NCBI RefSeq assembly: GCF_006937785.1
Contig: NZ_SJEE01000006.1
Coordinates: forward strand, 62,001 to 126,000
DNA: 64,000 nt
Source of the DNA: Pseudanabaena sp. UWO311
Lineage (GTDB): Bacteria; Cyanobacteriota; Cyanobacteriia; Pseudanabaenales; Pseudanabaenaceae
Reading direction: 5' to 3'
Of this stretch, positions 45,902-56,143 are shown piece by piece; position 1 is the stretch's first letter; every line of letters starts with the position of its first letter. The notes below the pieces were generated by a model. It searched no databases, was not told where the DNA came from, and worked only from the letters and a program-made list of their open reading frames with translations. A program made the translations under genes and the position numbers.

Positions 45902-47485
45902 TTATAGACCTTCGACATCAGGCGCAGCAGCAATTTTGTAGACTAGGATCACTTTGGCTTGAGAATAGGGTGGGAGATGTAAATTCCAATTGCAAAAACC
46001 GTTGATATCGGGTTGGATGCGATCGCTGGTTTCGTCCTGAACTACTTCAATTTTTACCTTCTCTAATTCTGAGACAGGCATCCGCTCGGTCATAGTGATT
46101 TTTCTAGCTTCATCACCAATATTCGAGAGAAAGATACTGACAGTGTTGGTAATAGTATTCCATTGGGTGAGATGATTCTTTTCTCGTTTTTGTGACTGGG
46201 TGCGCTGAACACGCATATTCGCATCAGTTCCCCAACCAAGGGCAAATTTTTCTTGGGGAGCGATAAAAGATACGGTTGTTCGCCCGACATATTCTGTAGA
46301 CCGCACTAGATCGACGGGGCCAGCCAAAATTGGTAATGTGGAATTATTAGTTTGTTCGCTTTTAAGAACGACTTGCAGAGCTATTTCTGGCATAAGCACA
46401 TACTCAATCTTGGCTGAGGATTGGAATTGGAATAGTGGCACACGATAGGGATTACCATCGGAGGGAATATTCGCTTTTTTAGGAGCGCGGAGAGTTCTCA
46501 CTTCTCCGCCATCATCAACCCCAGGTAAATCGATCGCATCTGGTCTTGCGCCTGCGCCTAGCCCCGTCGTTTTCACCGTTTGATCGCGCATTTCTACGGC
46601 AATTTTCTTTGCTTTTTCGCGAATATTCAGCCAATCATCGGTGAGTAAAGGTGGCTCAGTGCCAAGGGACGCACGAGCGGTGGAAAAGACTAAATCCACA
46701 TTTAGCCAGTCTTCGCCTGTGTTTTGCCAAACACAACCATCGGTACGGAAGGTTAATTGCGAATTTTCTCCCGTTTGCTTATCTCCCATCTGTAACTGGG
46801 CTTGATGATAGGGCCGCCAGAAGGCATTGGGAACGACGTAATCAAAAGATAGCTCGTACTCGCCAGTTTCAGCGATCGCTAAATCCGCTTCGAGATGCGC
46901 CGTAAAAATCTGATCGGGTCTAGCTTCAGCTTGAATACGGCTTACCAGCCGCTCGATCGCAGATTTCAACTTCGCCTGTGCATGGTAAGTATTGAGGATT
47001 TCGCTACGGGCTTCCCGCATTTTTTGAAATAGTGGCTGTAATTGCGATCGCCAAGCCATTGGATCAACTTGTCCCCATGCCGCGTCAATGGGCAGCTCTT
47101 GCAAAGCTTTTTCCAAAATTATGCCGATTTGTTGAAACTGGTCTTCGAGTTGTTGGCGATCTTCAGTGAGGACATTGTATTGATCGAATTGCGATCTCCA
47201 TTCAATCTTCAACTCTTCTAACAAACCTGAGCGATCTGATTCCTTAATTAACATCCGTCGGCGCACACGTACATCGTTTACTCTTGCACCAGATATGCGA
47301 TCGCTAAATTCAGCACGAAGGGATTTATCAGAGAGAATGGGCGCAACTTTGGCAACGTGAACGCGCCAAAGTCCTGATGTTAAAGTTACCTTTGCCATGC
47401 GTTGAACTTGAGCACGATCTTCGAGTAGCGTCACGGTAGTAACAGGAGCATTTAGATCTAGGGTCTGAATTTCGGTTGATATCAT
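45902..47485 (-). CDS. DUF4139 (mucoidy inhibitor MuiA-like) protein
   Basis: A 527-residue protein starting MISTEIQTLDL, with the N-terminal DUF4140-like strand (PVTTVTLLEDRAQVQRMA), a helical middle (about residues 85-190) and the C-terminal DUF4139 beta domain (YELSFDYVVPNAFWRPYHQA, VSIFLSNIGDEARKI). Function is poorly known; the family name comes from a mucoidy phenotype. It is three bases downstream of a second DUF4139 gene and certainly co-transcribed. Confidence 0.82.
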   Translation of the reverse strand: MISTEIQTLDLNAPVTTVTLLEDRAQVQRMAKVTLTSGLWRVHVAKVAPILSDKSLRAEFSDRISGARVNDVRVRRRMLIKESDRSGLLEELKIEWRSQFDQYNVLTEDRQQLEDQFQQIGIILEKALQELPIDAAWGQVDPMAWRSQLQPLFQKMREARSEILNTYHAQAKLKSAIERLVSRIQAEARPDQIFTAHLEADLAIAETGEYELSFDYVVPNAFWRPYHQAQLQMGDKQTGENSQLTFRTDGCVWQNTGEDWLNVDLVFSTARASLGTEPPLLTDDWLNIREKAKKIAVEMRDQTVKTTGLGAGARPDAIDLPGVDDGGEVRTLRAPKKANIPSDGNPYRVPLFQFQSSAKIEYVLMPEIALQVVLKSEQTNNSTLPILAGPVDLVRSTEYVGRTTVSFIAPQEKFALGWGTDANMRVQRTQSQKREKNHLTQWNTITNTVSIFLSNIGDEARKITMTERMPVSELEKVKIEVVQDETSDRIQPDINGFCNWNLHLPPYSQAKVILVYKIAAAPDVEGL

Positions 47486-47488
47486 GTT

Positions 47489-49786
47489 CTATTCCTCTCT
47501 CCGATTACCGTTAACCAATTCGTTATCCACAAAAGTCTTAATTGTATAGTCGGCGGTTAATTCCGTTTCACCACCTGCGGGAACGTTGATTTGCCAGCGA
47601 TAGCCGCCTTTAATCACGGCATTGCGTTCTTGCTGTTCGTATTTCTCCCATGCTGGGGCAACCTGTGTGACCGTCACATCTACTTTTACGTCAGCTTGTG
47701 GCACAGGAATACGTTCGCGTACTTCGATTCTGGCATCTCGTCCTAGTCGATTGGCGATCGCAATATGAATACTGTGACGTAATTCGTTAAAGGCAACCAG
47801 ACTCATGCCCGATCGCACTTCTTTAAAGGAAGTATTTCGGGCGACTTTGATTGACTGTTCCACGCCTAAGCCCAGTTCCATTTGTCCTCTGGGTGGCACT
47901 GTATTAATCTGCGTTGAGAGAATATATTCACCATCAACATAGACATCCGTAGAGCCTGCTAACAATGGCGATCTTAGAGGATTACGAAGTTGTGCTATCC
48001 GAAAAACATTAGTATCTTCACGGGGGACGACGATATAGCGCAAATCAATCTCCGCATTCTCTTCCAGCAATGCAACTGAATGAAACTGTCCATCGGATGG
48101 AATATCAACAAGTCCATTCCCAAGATATGCAAAGTCGAAAGTGCCTACCATTTGCCGCACATTGACCGTACCCGCAGGTAAATGAGTGTTCTGGCAAGCC
48201 GCCAGACTTAACGCTTGTTGTAAAACTACGGTTAGATCGAAGTTAACCGTCATTCGCGATCGCTTCAGCGACTCCAAATAGATCGTCTGCACATCAGGCA
48301 GGCTGAGTTTTCCGCGTTGCGAGGTATTACTAGGATCAGCCAATCGCATCAGACCATAGTTCGTAATCTCTTGGACAGGATCGAAGATAGATTCTCGCAT
48401 TACTGCCCCTGGACGATCAAGAAGAGTAGACATTTGTGCAGGAGCCATTGCCTTACTCATAGCTGCTTGTGGGGCTCTTGTTCGTATTGACTGTTTTTCT
48501 TGATATATTTCTTCATCCATAGCTCGTGCTTCCATTCTCCTTGGAGATGGAGCAGCTACTTCCTTGCTGAATGTAGTCTGCAACATAGATTCAAGATCAT
48601 CAAATTCGGCATCCATTTCCGTCGAAACACCTGCTCCTCTAGTGCTAGTAAGAACCCTTCCAAATAGTTCACGATTATCCGAAACTGAGTCTGTTTTAAA
48701 ATTTTCAATCCTCTGACTAAGAACGGACTGCGTGACTGTTGATAATGGTAGTAAAGTTGGAACTTGAAAATTTTGAGAAACTGAAGTAGTACTAATTGCG
48801 TTATAGGCGATATATCTCTGAAGATCATAATCTTCAAAAAGTATCTCAGCTCCCTTCGGTGGATTGCGCCAAGCTTTTTTGGACGCAAATGCTTGCGATC
48901 GCCCTAACCTCAGAGAAGGTAATTCTGGCAACTCACACCAACCCGTCGGCGTAGCAGTCGAAAGCTCGATCTGCACACCCGACCAATCCTCACCAGTACG
49001 CTGACAGATCAAAGCCCGCAAGGCGATCGCAGCTGTATTAGTGGCACTATTCAGCCGACAAACATAGGTGGGTGTCCATTTTGCCCCCTGCACAAAATAT
49101 TCCAAAATCAGTTGCAGATTGTCAGGTATGGCTAAAGATGCTGCCATGCGATCGCTAATTTGCAAACGAGCAACAATGGTTTTGCGTAACTCATTTTCTT
49201 TGGCGACATTCGCATTGGAAGCAAAGGTTTGTTGTTGTTGCAAATCTCGCAGATTTTCTATGGCTTTTCGCAATTGCAGATCAAGTTCGCGCTTTTCTTT
49301 GATGCGTAGTTGCTTTTGCTCATCCTTGAAATTTGCTAATGCGACCCTTGCACCTGTTGGTGAAATTGGTGGGGCTTTGCCCTCTTCTCCTATAGGGCGA
49401 TCGGGGACATTCAACACATTCAAAGCTGCCATTTCTAGAGCAATTACACTTTGGAGATCATTTAAGCGATCGACCTCAGCTTTTGCTGACTGGATTAATT
49501 CTTCTAAATCTGATATGGAAACTTCTACGGGTGATGGGACACTCAAACCAACCCGTACATCTATAACAATTACATTCTCGTCTGCCCCAGTTTCGCCATT
49601 GTCTACTCGCACCCTGACACTCGCATCATCCAGAGCCAGCGGTAATCCCACGATCTCGACTTCGACATTTTCAGTATTTTCATTTTGCCATGCGATCGCT
49701 GACAGACTTGCCAAACGCCTCACAGTGGAGCCTTCGGAATAAACTTTAACTTTTTCGATTTTGGAGGCAAGTTGGGCGATCGACAT
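47489..49786 (-). CDS. DUF4139 protein, longer paralogue
   Basis: A 765-residue protein with the same layout as its downstream neighbour: N-terminal strand domain (KVKVYSEGSTVRRLA), coiled coil (residues 90-200), and C-terminal DUF4139 region (VEVRERIPVPQADVKV near the end). A low-complexity insert rich in S, T, M and A interrupts it at about residues 380-480. The pair probably forms a hetero-oligomer. No signal peptide is seen. Confidence 0.8.
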   Translation of the reverse strand: MSIAQLASKIEKVKVYSEGSTVRRLASLSAIAWQNENTENVEVEIVGLPLALDDASVRVRVDNGETGADENVIVIDVRVGLSVPSPVEVSISDLEELIQSAKAEVDRLNDLQSVIALEMAALNVLNVPDRPIGEEGKAPPISPTGARVALANFKDEQKQLRIKEKRELDLQLRKAIENLRDLQQQQTFASNANVAKENELRKTIVARLQISDRMAASLAIPDNLQLILEYFVQGAKWTPTYVCRLNSATNTAAIALRALICQRTGEDWSGVQIELSTATPTGWCELPELPSLRLGRSQAFASKKAWRNPPKGAEILFEDYDLQRYIAYNAISTTSVSQNFQVPTLLPLSTVTQSVLSQRIENFKTDSVSDNRELFGRVLTSTRGAGVSTEMDAEFDDLESMLQTTFSKEVAAPSPRRMEARAMDEEIYQEKQSIRTRAPQAAMSKAMAPAQMSTLLDRPGAVMRESIFDPVQEITNYGLMRLADPSNTSQRGKLSLPDVQTIYLESLKRSRMTVNFDLTVVLQQALSLAACQNTHLPAGTVNVRQMVGTFDFAYLGNGLVDIPSDGQFHSVALLEENAEIDLRYIVVPREDTNVFRIAQLRNPLRSPLLAGSTDVYVDGEYILSTQINTVPPRGQMELGLGVEQSIKVARNTSFKEVRSGMSLVAFNELRHSIHIAIANRLGRDARIEVRERIPVPQADVKVDVTVTQVAPAWEKYEQQERNAVIKGGYRWQINVPAGGETELTADYTIKTFVDNELVNGNRREE

Positions 49787-50209
49787 AAATTTATGCTTTA
49801 TACAAATCTTGTCCTGTTTTCTTGAATTTATTATATACGGATAAAAACTAGGGACAACTTATCTGTGAAAGCATTAGATTTAGATCCCCGACTTTTTTTG
49901 TGAATTTGCAAATTGTCTTTGTTTGCTGAGAAAAAGTCGGGGATCTGAGCTTTTATAGGTTTCTTTTTCTTTGTCCAATACCTCGCAACGCAGGGACAAG
50001 CGATCGCTAAAAGCATAGGGCGCATAGGATTTGTAGAAATGTAGGGGCACAGCATTCCCGCAGAAATCTATAAATTTTCAGATCGCCTAAATTTGGGAAT
50101 GCTTTGCCCAAAACCTCACAACGCAGGGACAATTTATCGGTGAAGGCATAGAGGGCAAAGCATTTGCAGATCGATATTGTTGCGGGTTTTAAAAATTGTG
50201 GCGCAAATG
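49787..50209. other. Spacer between NACHT and DUF4139 genes
   Basis: A 423-base gap containing a 15-bp inverted repeat (GATCCCCGACTTTTT at 49883-49897, inverse at 49931-49945) and two imperfect direct copies of an AACGCAGGGACAA unit near 49987 and 50121. No gene was found. Confidence 0.7.
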
Positions 50210-53200
50210 CTATGCCCCTACGGGATTCTCACTCAATTTTGCTAATTCCTCCTTCGCAAATTCCTTTAATTTTTCATCGCGATCGTTGTTAGAGACTGTC
50301 TTCAATAATTCCAATGTTTGAGGTTTATCGCTGTAATGTTTGAGGATTCCTTCTAGTGCAGTTTGGCGGGGATTAGTTTCCCAATCTTCTGCACGTTTAA
50401 AGGGATCGTGGATGGCGAGATCGCATAAAAAATCAAATGTTTGTAGATCATCTTTCCAGCCTTTGGCAATCTCTTGTACCGCCGCCATTCGCACATCATT
50501 ATCCTGATCATTAAGAGCGCGATCTTTTAGCAAAGGAAGGGTGTCAGAGTCATCTTTCCAGACTTCGGAGATCGCTTGTACCGCTGCTTTTCGCACATAA
50601 TAATTCTGATCGTTAAGAGCGCGGTCTTTGAGCCAAGGAAGGGTATCAGAACCATCTTTCCAGACTTCGGAGATCGCTTGTACCGCTGCTATTCGCACAA
50701 ATTTATTCTGACCGTTAAGAGCGCGATCTTTTAGCCAAGGCAGGGTATCAGTGTCATCTTTCCATCCTTTAGCAATCTCTCGTATCGCCATCATTTGCAC
50801 AAATTCATTCTGACCGTTAAGAATGCGGTCTTTTAACCAAGGAAGAATTTCTGGGTCTTTTTTCCATATATGTGCAATCACTCCGACCGCCACCATTTGC
50901 ACATGCGAATTCTGATCATTAAGAGCGCAGTCTTTTAGCCAATGAAGGGTTTCTGAGTCTTCTTTCCATTCTTGTGCAATCACTCCTACCGTAACTATTG
51001 GTATAGAATTTGAATCGGAATCCAAACATTTTTTCAGCCAAGGTAACAAGTCAGAACTATCTTTCCAAATGCTTGCAATGTTAGTAATAATTGTCATTGC
51101 TAATTCAAAATTGAAACCATAAGGGATTTCTTGTTCAACTTCAACTTGTAAGATTTTTAATAATTTGCTTGATGTCGCTGCAATCAAATTCCTATTTCTA
51201 ACCTCCACAAAGCAATCTATCGCTAGTAAAAGATTCGATAGTCCTTCTTTTTGAAGATGGTTTTCCTCATCCAAAAAAGCACTTCTGTCAACTTTCTGAT
51301 CTAAAAGAAAATCAATAATCTCTGCAACAAACCTCGGCTCGATCATCCCAGAAATCAATCGCAAAACCTCATGCCAAGACTCATCCTGCCAATGGTTCCC
51401 AAACACATCATTGATTAACTGCTCAATCGTCAGCGTTTGCGACTCCTTAAACTGCCAAACAAACTCCCACGCACAAAAATATTCCAAAAAAGTCCGATGC
51501 ACAAAACCATAGGAATCCCCACCCAGATCGCAGAGAATGAAATTGCGCGTGCGAAGCTGACCGATCATGATACGAGCGATTTCCCTTGGCTTCTCCACCT
51601 CAATCGTCTTCAGGTAATCCGTTAAAATGCTCTCCAACTGCGCCGCACTAATCAAATTCCCCTCCAAACCCTTCGCACTCGACTGCATATAATAGGCAAC
51701 CTTCCGCAACATCGCCTGCTTATCGCGATAGTCAATCGTTTTCGGGTCAATCCGCCGATCCTCCACTAGCGCCCGTTCCACATCCCATTGATGCAACAAC
51801 ACCCTCGAAGCTTGGTTATACAGTTCAGGACGATCCCTCGGTAACTCCTGATTACGATTGAGAATCGCCATCATCGTTAATAACAAAGGATTTCCCGCCA
51901 ACTCCTTAATCGATCGCGACTCCCTAATCGCCTTCTGCAACCGCTCCCGCTTGCGATCCTTATCCGCACCCTCCGCAAAATTCAGATCATGCCAACGCAC
52001 CACAAACTCCTGCATCTGCTCATCATTCAACTCTTGCAGCATAAAGTGCTGAAACCCCGCATCCCTTAACCGTTGTGCCTTATAGCCCAACCACCGCGAA
52101 GTCGCAACAGCCCTCACCGCAGGATACTCATTCGTAAAGCGATGGATATCCGTCACCACCTCATCCCGCAACGCAGGATCGAACACCTCATCAATCCCAT
52201 CAAATAGGGCAATTACATCACCATTCTTCAGCTTTTCATGCAAATCCTGCTGATTCAGCCGACAGGTAATATTCCCCCCATGAATAAACGAAACAATATC
52301 CTGACATTTCCCTGCCTGCTTATCACGGGCATAGGTACGCAACTCCAACAAAAGCGGCAACGGATACAAAGGTAAATCTCGCACAGGTCGCTCCGCCCAA
52401 ATCAGCGCCAGATATTGCAACAGCGTCGATTTTCCCGAACCTGGATCGCCCAAGATCACTGCATATTTAGCAACGACCTCCTTCGCCAACTCCTGCGGAT
52501 CGCCCAATACCTCAAATACTCCCCGAATCGGTTGCTCGACATAGCGCTTGCGATGATTCTCTAACTCCGCTTCCGCAAGTTCCAACACATCCAACTGTCC
52601 ACTCTCCTGCAACAGCCGCGATCGATCCTTCGGCAACTCATACACCTGCGGAATAAACTCCTGACATTCCCGCAAATTCTGAGGAATAAAGATCTTCCAA
52701 AGCTTCAACTCGTTGTAATAAACTCCAGTCGTATCCAGAGATTCCAGCTTCAAGTTGCCATACTGCTCCCGCAACCCTTCCGCATACTGCCCCAAATTAA
52801 ATGTTGGTGCAATTCCTACTAATTCCTGTGTACCATCCGCGATTTTATCCAAGGTCTGCACCTCAAAAATCGGGCGCAACTTATCCGAATTCTGGACAAG
52901 TTTCTTGACCGATTTGATGTAGGACTTACACACAAAATCCCAATCCATATCCTCAGGCAAAAGTGGTGAATTCAAAGCCGCCCAAGTCCGCACCAACAGC
53001 GCCGTATCGATCGCCTTACATTCCACATCAAACGCCATCCCCAAAGCCGCAGCAACTTCTTCGCGATCGATAAACTTCTTCAAAAAAGGAACGTACTGCT
53101 TAATAATTGCTTCCTTATAACCCGCCCCTTGCAACTCATCCTGAATAAGTTCCAAAAAATTTTTCAGTGCTTTCCCATAGGCTTCCTTTAGCACATCATG

Positions 53201-53347
53201 TTCGGGCAAGCGGATCACCTTTTTCAGGCAATCCTTAAAAAAGTCCTTGCCATAATCCTTTGCCGCATCCTTTGCCAAATCCTGAAGGATGGGATAAACA
53301 ACTACACCCGCCGCCTGTGTCACGCCCCAAACAACTAACCATTCCAT
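50210..53347 (-). CDS. NACHT NTPase with HEAT repeats (candidate defence protein)
   Basis: A 1045-residue STAND-type protein. The N-terminal 250 residues are helical and unassigned. A NACHT module follows, with Walker A GDPGSGKST at 300-308, Walker B ALFDGIDEV and the GNPLLLTMM helix. The last third holds at least six HEAT units of 34 residues of the form DTLPWLKDRALN-Q--VR-AAVQAI, nearly identical at the DNA level. The ATG at 53347 has GGAG upstream; a TTG five codons earlier is less likely. Such proteins sense phage in other bacteria; the effector here is unclear. Confidence 0.82.
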   Translation of the reverse strand: MEWLVVWGVTQAAGVVVYPILQDLAKDAAKDYGKDFFKDCLKKVIRLPEHDVLKEAYGKALKNFLELIQDELQGAGYKEAIIKQYVPFLKKFIDREEVAAALGMAFDVECKAIDTALLVRTWAALNSPLLPEDMDWDFVCKSYIKSVKKLVQNSDKLRPIFEVQTLDKIADGTQELVGIAPTFNLGQYAEGLREQYGNLKLESLDTTGVYYNELKLWKIFIPQNLRECQEFIPQVYELPKDRSRLLQESGQLDVLELAEAELENHRKRYVEQPIRGVFEVLGDPQELAKEVVAKYAVILGDPGSGKSTLLQYLALIWAERPVRDLPLYPLPLLLELRTYARDKQAGKCQDIVSFIHGGNITCRLNQQDLHEKLKNGDVIALFDGIDEVFDPALRDEVVTDIHRFTNEYPAVRAVATSRWLGYKAQRLRDAGFQHFMLQELNDEQMQEFVVRWHDLNFAEGADKDRKRERLQKAIRESRSIKELAGNPLLLTMMAILNRNQELPRDRPELYNQASRVLLHQWDVERALVEDRRIDPKTIDYRDKQAMLRKVAYYMQSSAKGLEGNLISAAQLESILTDYLKTIEVEKPREIARIMIGQLRTRNFILCDLGGDSYGFVHRTFLEYFCAWEFVWQFKESQTLTIEQLINDVFGNHWQDESWHEVLRLISGMIEPRFVAEIIDFLLDQKVDRSAFLDEENHLQKEGLSNLLLAIDCFVEVRNRNLIAATSSKLLKILQVEVEQEIPYGFNFELAMTIITNIASIWKDSSDLLPWLKKCLDSDSNSIPIVTVGVIAQEWKEDSETLHWLKDCALNDQNSHVQMVAVGVIAHIWKKDPEILPWLKDRILNGQNEFVQMMAIREIAKGWKDDTDTLPWLKDRALNGQNKFVRIAAVQAISEVWKDGSDTLPWLKDRALNDQNYYVRKAAVQAISEVWKDDSDTLPLLKDRALNDQDNDVRMAAVQEIAKGWKDDLQTFDFLCDLAIHDPFKRAEDWETNPRQTALEGILKHYSDKPQTLELLKTVSNNDRDEKLKEFAKEELAKLSENPVGA

Positions 53348-53509
53348 CGCCTCAAACTCCAAGAATACGACTCAGATGCTTTGCCAATTACTAAGAGCGA
53401 CTAGCTCCTGATTTCAGCGATTATATCAAATTAGCTAAGGTTTAGCTGAAAGTATTTGACATACTCACTGATGTTACGTAGAAGGAATTCCTGTCATAGC
53501 ATAGGTTGG

Positions 53510-53583
53510 GGGCTGGCACGGGGGCACAGCCCCTAAGATAACCTTTAAATTTTGGGGTAGGGTCAATCCCCCCGTGGTTGCCC
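53510..53583. repeat. GGCACGGGGGCACAG repeat, copy 2
   Basis: GGGGCTGGCACGGGGGCACA is shared with 45806. The right side, CCCCCCGTGGTTGCCC, is its imperfect inverse. TGATGTTACGT precedes it at 53470, as also beside copy 1. Confidence 0.6.
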
Positions 53584-53611
53584 TACTTCGCTACCAGCTT
53601 TCCTATATAAC

Positions 53612-54796
53612 TCAATTGGACGCATCGCTGAACTCCATATACAGATTCTTGAATGCTTCAATCACGTCAGGCGACAAATTCTTTTCCCGATCGCTATAAA
53701 ATTTTTGAAACTCAGCGATCGCATCAAAGCGATCGTAATCCTTGGCTTCTGGTGCTGGGGCAGCGTCATTGACAATTAATTTTGGCTCCACCATTACCGC
53801 TTGGGGACAGACTTTTCGCACCCGATCCGCTAGTCCGATGGGCGGCGTATCCACAGCGATCGCAAATTTCAAATAGCCAACATAATCACGATGCAATTCT
53901 AATTGTTCATCAAGCTGATCGATATGACATTCCACCCTTTTAAGAGGCTTTTGGCAAGCAAGGGGCTGAAATTGCACTTTCGCAGGTCTACCCACTTCCA
54001 CTTCAATCAAATTAAATCCCTTCTCTTCGCCCACTTCGCCAAAATCTACTTGAATTAACGATCCTGCATAATAGGTCGGTGCGGCATTGGCAATCTGTTG
54101 AGGACGATGGATATGACCTAAGCCTACATACTGACATTCTGAAGGGATTGATTGTCCTGAAAGACTATAGACAGCACCACTATAAAAGGCAGCCTCTGAA
54201 CCTGTAAACTTTGCGCCATCAACGGTCATATGTGCCATCATCACATTCACGGCATCAGTTTTAAATGCAGTAGCCAAATCTTGCAAAACATAGGTTACTA
54301 AAGTTTTATAATCATTGCGTTGCTCAACAGCATCTTTATTCCAAACATCCTCGGCAGCTAATAAGCGCCGCTCTGAAGCAAAAGGCATCGCGCCGACACA
54401 AAGCTTTCCATTAGCAGTATCAATATTAACAACGCCCCCTTCTTCAGCAATTCTCGGTCTACCTAAAGCCCTCACTCCTGCAAGAGATAGTAAATGCGCG
54501 AGACTATCAATCCGATTTGCCGAGTCATGATTTCCTGCGATCGCAACTGAAGGAATACTTAACTGATTAAGCTTATAAAAAAATTCATAGGCAATACGTT
54601 CTGACTCAGTCGTGGGATTCGGCACATCAAAAATATCCCCCGCTACAAGTACGGCATCAACTTCAAATTCCTGAGCATATTTGAGGATTTCTTCTAATGC
54701 TAAGGCAATTTCAGGAGTGCGATCGACTCCTTTTAATTTTCTACCCAAATGCCAGTCAGAGGTATGGATTAAACGCATATTTTGGGTTTTACCCAT
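53612..54796 (-). CDS. sbcD: Nuclease SbcCD subunit D
   Basis: A 394-residue Mre11-family nuclease. The metallophosphoesterase motifs are intact: TSDWHLG, VAGDIFD, AGNHDSANR, MAHMTVDG and GLGHIHRP. SbcD with SbcC cleaves DNA hairpins and end-blocked DNA. No sbcC gene is in the window. The ATG at 54796 is used; ATG 54778 gives the common MRLIHTSDWHLG start. An imperfect hairpin covers the leader at 54807-54857. Confidence 0.9.
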   Translation of the reverse strand: MGKTQNMRLIHTSDWHLGRKLKGVDRTPEIALALEEILKYAQEFEVDAVLVAGDIFDVPNPTTESERIAYEFFYKLNQLSIPSVAIAGNHDSANRIDSLAHLLSLAGVRALGRPRIAEEGGVVNIDTANGKLCVGAMPFASERRLLAAEDVWNKDAVEQRNDYKTLVTYVLQDLATAFKTDAVNVMMAHMTVDGAKFTGSEAAFYSGAVYSLSGQSIPSECQYVGLGHIHRPQQIANAAPTYYAGSLIQVDFGEVGEEKGFNLIEVEVGRPAKVQFQPLACQKPLKRVECHIDQLDEQLELHRDYVGYLKFAIAVDTPPIGLADRVRKVCPQAVMVEPKLIVNDAAPAPEAKDYDRFDAIAEFQKFYSDREKNLSPDVIEAFKNLYMEFSDASN

Positions 54797-54806
54797 CAGA
54801 ACAACT

Positions 54807-54857
54807 TATAAAGCAATATTTTTAGAACGTAAAACGTTCCGAGAATATTGCTTTATA
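54807..54857. repeat. Hairpin in the sbcD leader
   Basis: TATAAAGCAATATT at the left pairs with AATATTGCTTTATA at the right, with an inner GAACG/CGTTC. It lies 10 bases before the sbcD start. Confidence 0.6.
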
Positions 54858-54924
54858 GATGAGAAATAGCATAAACATGGCGATTAGGCAACTTAAGGAA
54901 TGCTGTAGCGCAAGCCATATCCAA

Positions 54925-55992
54925 TCATTTCACCAATGTTAGCGACTTTAACACTTGCATATAGACTCCCATACCCACAGGTTCACAACGCTTAAATCCA
55001 CCATCTGCACTACTATCTGGAATACTTCCACCTGAGATGAGGGCTGGATTTCCTTTTAGCACTAAAAAGCTCGAAATACTCCTGATGCTGTTGTCACGAG
55101 CATTATCTGTATAAACTACCACTGAGCCAAATTCCGTCTGGACTTCATTTGCTCTTTGCAATCCTCGTGAGCCAGAGCTAGATGAGCTGATACTAATACA
55201 GGTGTTGTTTTCTCCTTGATAGGCGATCGTGTAACCAGAGTCATCATCACCATTAGCATATTTGTTCGCTTCTCCCTTGGCATAAACTAAGCGAAATCCC
55301 TCTGGAACAAAATTTGGGGCAACAATGGGGATTGGTAATTGCAGAAGTTTTGCCTTTTGTTCTGAAGTCAATAAATTCCCAGTTTCTTTCTTTGGCTGAC
55401 TTCCAGTTGAAGTAGAGATAGTATAATTAGGCGCGGTTTCAAAAAACTCGCCAGTACTATTCAAACAATTCATTAGTGATTCAGAATATTTTTCTCCACC
55501 ATCTTTTTGAAAGAAATTATATTCAGAGGGAGAACCACCATCTAGCGATATCGAGAGATTCTCCCCATTCTGACTTAAAGTTACAGTTCTTCCATATTTT
55601 TTCCAGCCATCGGCAACAAAATAATCCTTTTCAGCAGATAAGGAGCCAGTAGTCTCGCCAACTGCGACAGCATATCGCCCAGATGGCATAGAAACACCTT
55701 GATAACAGATACGGCTTCCCTGCTTTGCGATCGTAATGTATCTAGAGCCAGCATTATATACACCTGTGATTAGAGATATTTGCTTAGCTGACGATCGCCC
55801 ATCGGTTGCATCTGCTTTTATCACAGCTTGTTGATCATTTGTAGCTGCTTTTGTTTGAGATTCAGGTAGGTTTTTAGTTGTTTCTGCCTGAGTCGTGGCT
55901 ATCCCTGCGTTAACAGCAGGCTGTTGGGCGCAAGCAGTGACTTGAACAATGACATTTAGCAAGATAAATGGAATACATAGTTGCGATCGCAT
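54925..55992 (-). CDS. Hypothetical lipoprotein
   Basis: A 355-residue protein starting MRSQLCIPFILLNVIVQVTACAQQ-type, where VTAC is the lipobox near residue 20. AGGAGT eight bases upstream supports the ATG at 55992 over an upstream ATG at 56034. After a Thr/Gln linker come two globular parts, one with GVYNAGSRYITIAKQGSRIC and one with PIPIVAPNFVPEGFRLVYAK. I do not recognise the family. It is probably membrane-anchored in the periplasm. Confidence 0.65.
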   Translation of the reverse strand: MRSQLCIPFILLNVIVQVTACAQQPAVNAGIATTQAETTKNLPESQTKAATNDQQAVIKADATDGRSSAKQISLITGVYNAGSRYITIAKQGSRICYQGVSMPSGRYAVAVGETTGSLSAEKDYFVADGWKKYGRTVTLSQNGENLSISLDGGSPSEYNFFQKDGGEKYSESLMNCLNSTGEFFETAPNYTISTSTGSQPKKETGNLLTSEQKAKLLQLPIPIVAPNFVPEGFRLVYAKGEANKYANGDDDSGYTIAYQGENNTCISISSSSSGSRGLQRANEVQTEFGSVVVYTDNARDNSIRSISSFLVLKGNPALISGGSIPDSSADGGFKRCEPVGMGVYMQVLKSLTLVK

Positions 55993-56022
55993 TGACTCTA
56001 CTCCTATCAAATAAAGAATAAA

Positions 56023-56136
56023 CCAAGAACTCAAGTTCTTGGCTAAAAGCTCAAGTCCACTTCAGCGGACTACAGAATACTTTTAATTAACCCGTTTCAA
56101 CGGGTTTGAGCTTTTAGCCCGCACTTGAGCAGGGCT
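56023..56136. repeat. Four-hairpin composite repeat, copy 2 (reverse order)
   Basis: CCAAGAACTCAAGTTCTTGG (56023-56042), AGTCCACTTCAGCGGACT, AACCCGTTTCAACGGGTT and an AGCCCGC/GGGCT hairpin follow each other with GCTTTTAG-type links. This is the order of 14327-14441 inverted. Confidence 0.75.
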
Positions 56137-56143
56137 ACGTAAG

